Part shown: piece by piece, positions 62,015 through 64,000 of the stretch | Layout: each line of letters starts with the position of its first letter | Position numbering within the stretch: position 1 is the first letter of the stretch | DNA from: Myxococcales bacterium | Lineage (GTDB): Bacteria; Myxococcota_A; Polyangia; Haliangiales; Haliangiaceae | Assembly (NCBI GenBank): GCA_016706545.1 | Contig: JADJJK010000042.1 | Location: forward strand, 1 to 64,000 | Reading direction: 5' to 3' | Length of the DNA stretch: 64,000 nt | Notes under the pieces: generated by a model | Told to the model about the DNA's origin: nothing | The model's input: only the letters and a program-made list of their open reading frames with translations | The model's database searches: none | Program-made: the position numbers and the translations under genes

Positions 62015-63427
62015 TTACCTGCCCCGGCAGTCCTCGCCCGTGGGCCGGACTTCGCGCAGGCCATAGCCTGTCAGCCAGCGATCCCGCGTGCGTACGTTCG
62101 GCAGATCATCAGCCACCGTCCAGCGCCCAGATCGGGGCGTGTAGCACGGCAACCTCAGCGCGTCGCCAGCGTGCGCGGATCGCAGCCGCTCCATCCTGTG
62201 CGCAAACTCCCCCGCCCGGTGATGATACACGGTCACCAGCTTCAGGCAGTGCAGCAAGATCAGGCACGCCGTGCTCGCTGCGGTCGAACGCAGGGCGCGC
62301 GCCGTCAGGAGCCGCGGAGAGAACCAGGTGGCCACCGCCACCACCAGGAGCAGCGTCGACGCCCAGTACAGGCGAAGGCCCAGCTTCGGCGAGGCCAGCA
62401 GCAGCCCGGACATCATCAGCGAGACCGCCGCGAACCACAGCACCAGCTCGCAGCGCGGCCCCACGGGTGCGCGGCGAGAGATCGCGAACAGCGGCAGCGC
62501 GACCCCGGCCGGCAAGAGCCCAAGGGCCAGCACGCCGAGGTTGGCCCAGGCGCCGCGCGCCGCGATGACCTGCAGCGCGGGCACCTGGCCAGCCCCCTCG
62601 TAGCGAACCATCTGCCCAGGCGCCAGGTACAGCGCCGCATACCCGATGACGACCCCCAGCCAGCCTGCAACCATCCACGGCTCGAGCCGCCGTCCGCGGC
62701 GCAGCCGTGCCACGCAGTACACGCCAAGGCCCACGATCACCGCCGGACCGGTGTGCTCGTTGGTGAGGCCGGCCACAGCGCCCAGCAGCGCCAGCGCCCC
62801 GGCGGCGCCAGCAGCACGCCACTTCGTGACCGGCGACGGCGAGTCCTCGCGGCGCCAGCTCTTGCGATACGGCACCAGCAGCGCCAGGTACAAGCTGAAG
62901 CCATAGACGTAGTTGCTGACATACGGCCGATAGAACAGCATCGGACCAATATTGAAGACCATCACCAGCAAAAGCGCCGTCACCAGCCCCACCAGGGTCC
63001 AGTCACGACCATCTCGGAGACTCGGCCAGCGCCCCTGCACGAGATAGCAACTCGCCAAGATCGTCGCGACGATCACGCTCGGAGTCAGCCAGACATGCAG
63101 CCGGATCTCATACAGCGGGTACAACACCATCTGTCCCAGCCGCGGATTGCCATGGTGATAGGCATGCCAGGCGCGCGCTATCACGTCGCTCCACGACAGG
63201 CCCCTGCGCTGCAAATCGAAGTAGTGATTCCAGCCATCGTGAAGGACGGGCTCCTTCCAGCAACAGAACACCAGCGTCGCCACAAACACCCCCGCAACGC
63301 ACCACCCAAGGAGCACGCCCTGCGCAGCGCGCCGCTGCGCGCCGGCCGCGCGGGGACCCAGGCCACGGGTTCGCGCCCGTCCTCGACTGTGATGGACGTC
63401 ATTGGCACTCGACGAGCTTGCGGGCAC
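62015..63427 (-). CDS. polytopic membrane protein, DUF6056-like
   Basis: A 470-residue intact protein. About ten membrane segments (VLLGWCVAGVFVATLVFCCW, WTLVGLVTALLLVMVFNIG, AAGALALLGAVAGLTNEHTG and others). Conserved-looking acidic/His spots in the first loop (PVLHDGWNHYFD, WHAYHHGNPRLGQM) and TNEHTGP resemble DUF6056/GT-C-fold membrane proteins that use lipid-linked sugars. The first ~40 residues are Arg/Ser-rich; a later start is possible. The C-terminal periplasmic domain (~60 residues) ends REVRPTGEDCRGR. Substrate unknown. Confidence 0.65.
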   Translation of the reverse strand: MPASSSSANDVHHSRGRARTRGLGPRAAGAQRRAAQGVLLGWCVAGVFVATLVFCCWKEPVLHDGWNHYFDLQRRGLSWSDVIARAWHAYHHGNPRLGQMVLYPLYEIRLHVWLTPSVIVATILASCYLVQGRWPSLRDGRDWTLVGLVTALLLVMVFNIGPMLFYRPYVSNYVYGFSLYLALLVPYRKSWRREDSPSPVTKWRAAGAAGALALLGAVAGLTNEHTGPAVIVGLGVYCVARLRRGRRLEPWMVAGWLGVVIGYAALYLAPGQMVRYEGAGQVPALQVIAARGAWANLGVLALGLLPAGVALPLFAISRRAPVGPRCELVLWFAAVSLMMSGLLLASPKLGLRLYWASTLLLVVAVATWFSPRLLTARALRSTAASTACLILLHCLKLVTVYHHRAGEFAHRMERLRSAHAGDALRLPCYTPRSGRWTVADDLPNVRTRDRWLTGYGLREVRPTGEDCRGR

Positions 63428-63613
63428 GAGGCGCGCGCAAGTGCAGCCGCCATGCCACCACCTGGCCGCGCAGTCTCCGCGGTTACCGGCCTGCCCGATG
63501 GAAACCTGAGGCCACGCCTCGGCTCCGTCGACAACGAGTGCCTGAGATCACTGCGCGAACGCGCGCGCGGTCACACTCGGCGCCCAGACCGAGTAGCGCA
63601 CCGGGGGCGCTGC

Positions 63614-64000
63614 TCACTCGCCGCCGTCGCCGCCCATCATCCGCCACGGCTTGGGATACCAGGACCAGCGCCCGTTGACGTGGATGAGCCCGTCATACGC
63701 CATGCCAGCGGTCTCGCCCGGCTTGACGTACTTCCAGCGATACACCACCAGGCCAGGCTTGAGCTTGGCCGCCACCCGCTTGTACCCGCCCGGGAAGTTG
63801 GCAGACGCCTCCCCTGTCCACTGCTGCAGCTCCTCGGAGGTAGCCTTCCACAGCGCGAGCTCCGTGTTGGCCGGGTCTGCGCCGATCACCGCGTTGGGAT
63901 CGCTCCAGAGCTTGGCGTAGGCCTCCTCGAGCTTGCCGGCCACGTCGTCCGTGAACACCGCCTTGTAGTCGGCGCTGGTCGGCCGCAGCGCCAGCGTCAT
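63614..64000 (-). CDS. hypothetical protein, N-terminus possibly outside the window
   Basis: A 128-residue open frame reaches the right edge with Met as the first visible codon, so it may be complete or only the C-terminal part. The segment YKAVFTDDVAGKLEEAYAKL and the Trp/Lys-rich tail (VVYRWKYVKPGETAGMAYDG, GRWSWYPKPWRMMGGDGGE) suggest a secreted or periplasmic stress-type protein. No family recognised. Confidence 0.55.
   Translation of the reverse strand: MTLALRPTSADYKAVFTDDVAGKLEEAYAKLWSDPNAVIGADPANTELALWKATSEELQQWTGEASANFPGGYKRVAAKLKPGLVVYRWKYVKPGETAGMAYDGLIHVNGRWSWYPKPWRMMGGDGGE

Noticed and set aside
60181..62064. 627-residue minus-strand ORF opposite comM
   Set aside because: Antisense shadow; comM motifs are complete on the plus strand.

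Overview
The window looks like chromosomal DNA of a high-GC, predatory-type member of the Myxococcota. Four things point there. GC is very high with GC-rich third codon positions. Many secreted lipoproteins are Cys-rich. A trypsin-like protease ends in a MYXO-CTERM-like tail (Gly-Cys, short hydrophobic stretch, Arg cluster). A lipoprotein combines a DUF4215-type Cys motif with FG-GAP repeats. I cannot name the genus. I found no rRNA, tRNA, CRISPR array or recognisable transposase.

Layout. 0-7.4 kb: a partial gene, a DMP19/DUF4375 protein, an alcohol dehydrogenase, two small lipoproteins (one DUF2314), an aldehyde:ferredoxin oxidoreductase with a MoaD/ThiS-like partner, aat, an APH-type phosphotransferase and a DCC oxidoreductase. 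8-12 kb (minus strand): a lipase-like hydrolase, a metallophosphoesterase fused to a peptidoglycan-binding domain, and an AGE-like lipoprotein. 12.2-17.4 kb: an acetate module of porin, acs, DUF485 protein and actP. 17.4-27.6 kb: housekeeping and accessory genes, including a decayed COG0523 metallochaperone next to DUF1826, a PLP desulfhydrase/ACC deaminase, terC with an HPF-like gene, and pirin. 27.7-32.7 kb (minus): a type 1 export operon of GAF-HlyD adaptor, C39-peptidase ABC exporter and lipoprotein adaptor. 33-38.6 kb: secreted proteins. 38.7-43.6 kb: sbcD-sbcC. 43.8-51.5 kb: a GT2, a protease, a patatin, an ECF sigma/anti-sigma/Spy-like operon and a SpoIID protein. 51.6-55.2 kb: two adjacent, divergent AlkB-like 2OG-Fe(II) oxygenases, then a zincin with an eCIS-like N terminus and a lipoprotein. 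55.2-59.9 kb: a clearly AT-richer island with two large secreted lipoproteins, flanked by an imperfect 14-bp direct repeat. 60.5-64 kb: comM/yifB, a DUF6056-like membrane protein and a partial gene.

Two features run through the window. First, at least sixteen genes can be read only by switching frames. Most breaks are single-base losses in short G or C runs, mainly at 0.5-15.4 kb and 27.7-32.7 kb, while 1200-codon sbcC and its neighbours are clean. I read these as assembly errors, not decay, and annotate such genes over their full span. Second, short minisatellites (9-13 bp units) repeatedly begin at, or span, a stop codon.

The least conventional units are the paired AlkB-like oxygenases (51580-53567) and the export operon whose adaptor carries a GAF domain (30946-32680).
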